DNA from: Anastrepha obliqua
Lineage: Eukaryota; Arthropoda; Insecta; Diptera; Tephritidae
DNA length: 64,000 bases
NCBI RefSeq assembly: GCF_027943255.1
Contig: NC_072892.1
Span: 115,585,792 to 115,649,791 of the forward strand
Direction: 5' to 3'
The stretch's first letter is position 1. Each line of letters begins with the position of its first letter. The notes under the pieces are model-generated. The model ran no database searches, had not been told where the DNA came from, and worked only from the letters and a program-made list of their open reading frames with translations. Shown here piece by piece: positions 63,640 to 64,000 of the stretch. The position numbers and the translations under genes are program-made.

Positions 63640-64000
63640 TATGAAAACTATTTGAAACTATTCGTAAAGGCAGGTCCGAAGAAAAATTTAATTGTATTGG
63701 CGTCTCACAAATTGAAGAAACATACAGGGTTGCCCCTTATTCGACGGACCCATGTGTTTTTTGAGCCCATTCCAATCGACGAGGCTTGTCCGCAGGCAAC
63801 AATCTTTGCGTCAATTGAATCTTATACGGAAATAAATGCAAATCAATGCGGATAATTCGTTGTAAAGTGGTCCGAGCAATGCCCAACTGCTGAGAACGAT
63901 GATTTTGGGATGCCCTTGGCGACGTCTCAACACTGGCCCGTACAAGAGCAATATTCTCATCCGATCACCTTGGTCGCAACACCAGCCGAAAACCTTTCGT
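63640..64000 (-). mobile_element. DDE transposase N-terminal fragment (DUF4817-like HTH), runs off the window
   Basis: On the minus strand, starting at the right edge, the translation gives RSDENIALVRASVETSPRAS, SQQLGIARTTLQRIIRIDLH, LFPYKIQLTQRL and RRLEWAQK. This is the paired-HTH and linker of the same transposase type as 48900-49245. It then hits a stop and decays towards 63640. The upstream part is outside the window. Confidence 0.75.

Overview
The window looks like a higher-dipteran (fly) nuclear genome, most likely a tephritid fruit fly. The reasons are small spliced genes with clear Drosophila counterparts, AT-rich flanks full of ACATACATA/TATGTATG microsatellites, and many mariner, non-LTR and SINE remnants. 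The exact species cannot be read from the sequence.

Positions 890-16000 are a compact block of five protein-coding genes that I could reconstruct exon by exon: an uncharacterised secreted or GPI-anchored cysteine-rich protein (893-3111, +), SdhD (4722-5498, +), the mitochondrial phosphatase PTPMT1 (6233-7226, -), proteasome ATPase Rpt5 (8269-9684, +) and the ER-associated degradation factor Hrd3/SEL1L (11871-16003, -). PTPMT1 and Rpt5 are divergent and share a 1 kb promoter interval. Rpt5 and Hrd3 converge. From memory, the Drosophila orthologues carry neighbouring CG numbers, so this is probably a conserved syntenic cluster. It joins two mitochondrial inner-membrane functions with two arms of protein turnover, but there is no sign that the genes work as one system.

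From about 16 kb to 64 kb I find no complete host gene. The region is a graveyard of mobile elements. It holds at least four mariner copies from three or more subfamilies (two with intact TA-flanked ends but dead transposases), plus one truncated copy. There are non-LTR retrotransposon pieces from jockey-like, R1/Loa-like and RTE-like families, and one jockey-like copy is interrupted by a mariner. Eleven full or partial copies of one tRNA-derived SINE are scattered through the window. Other remnants are a P-element-like transposase with its middle deleted, PIF/Harbinger-like, TTAA-flanked and pogo-like non-autonomous elements, and a 471 bp near-perfect foldback element. Isolated, possibly coding pieces (25133-25540 with a signal peptide, 51106-51412) may be exons of a large gene whose introns fill this area, but that is not proven.

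No CRISPR array, rRNA or bona fide tRNA gene was seen. No clearly new biological system was found. The most unusual structures are the foldback element, the SINE family, the catalytically broken mariners with intact ends, and the N-to-C fused P-like remnant.
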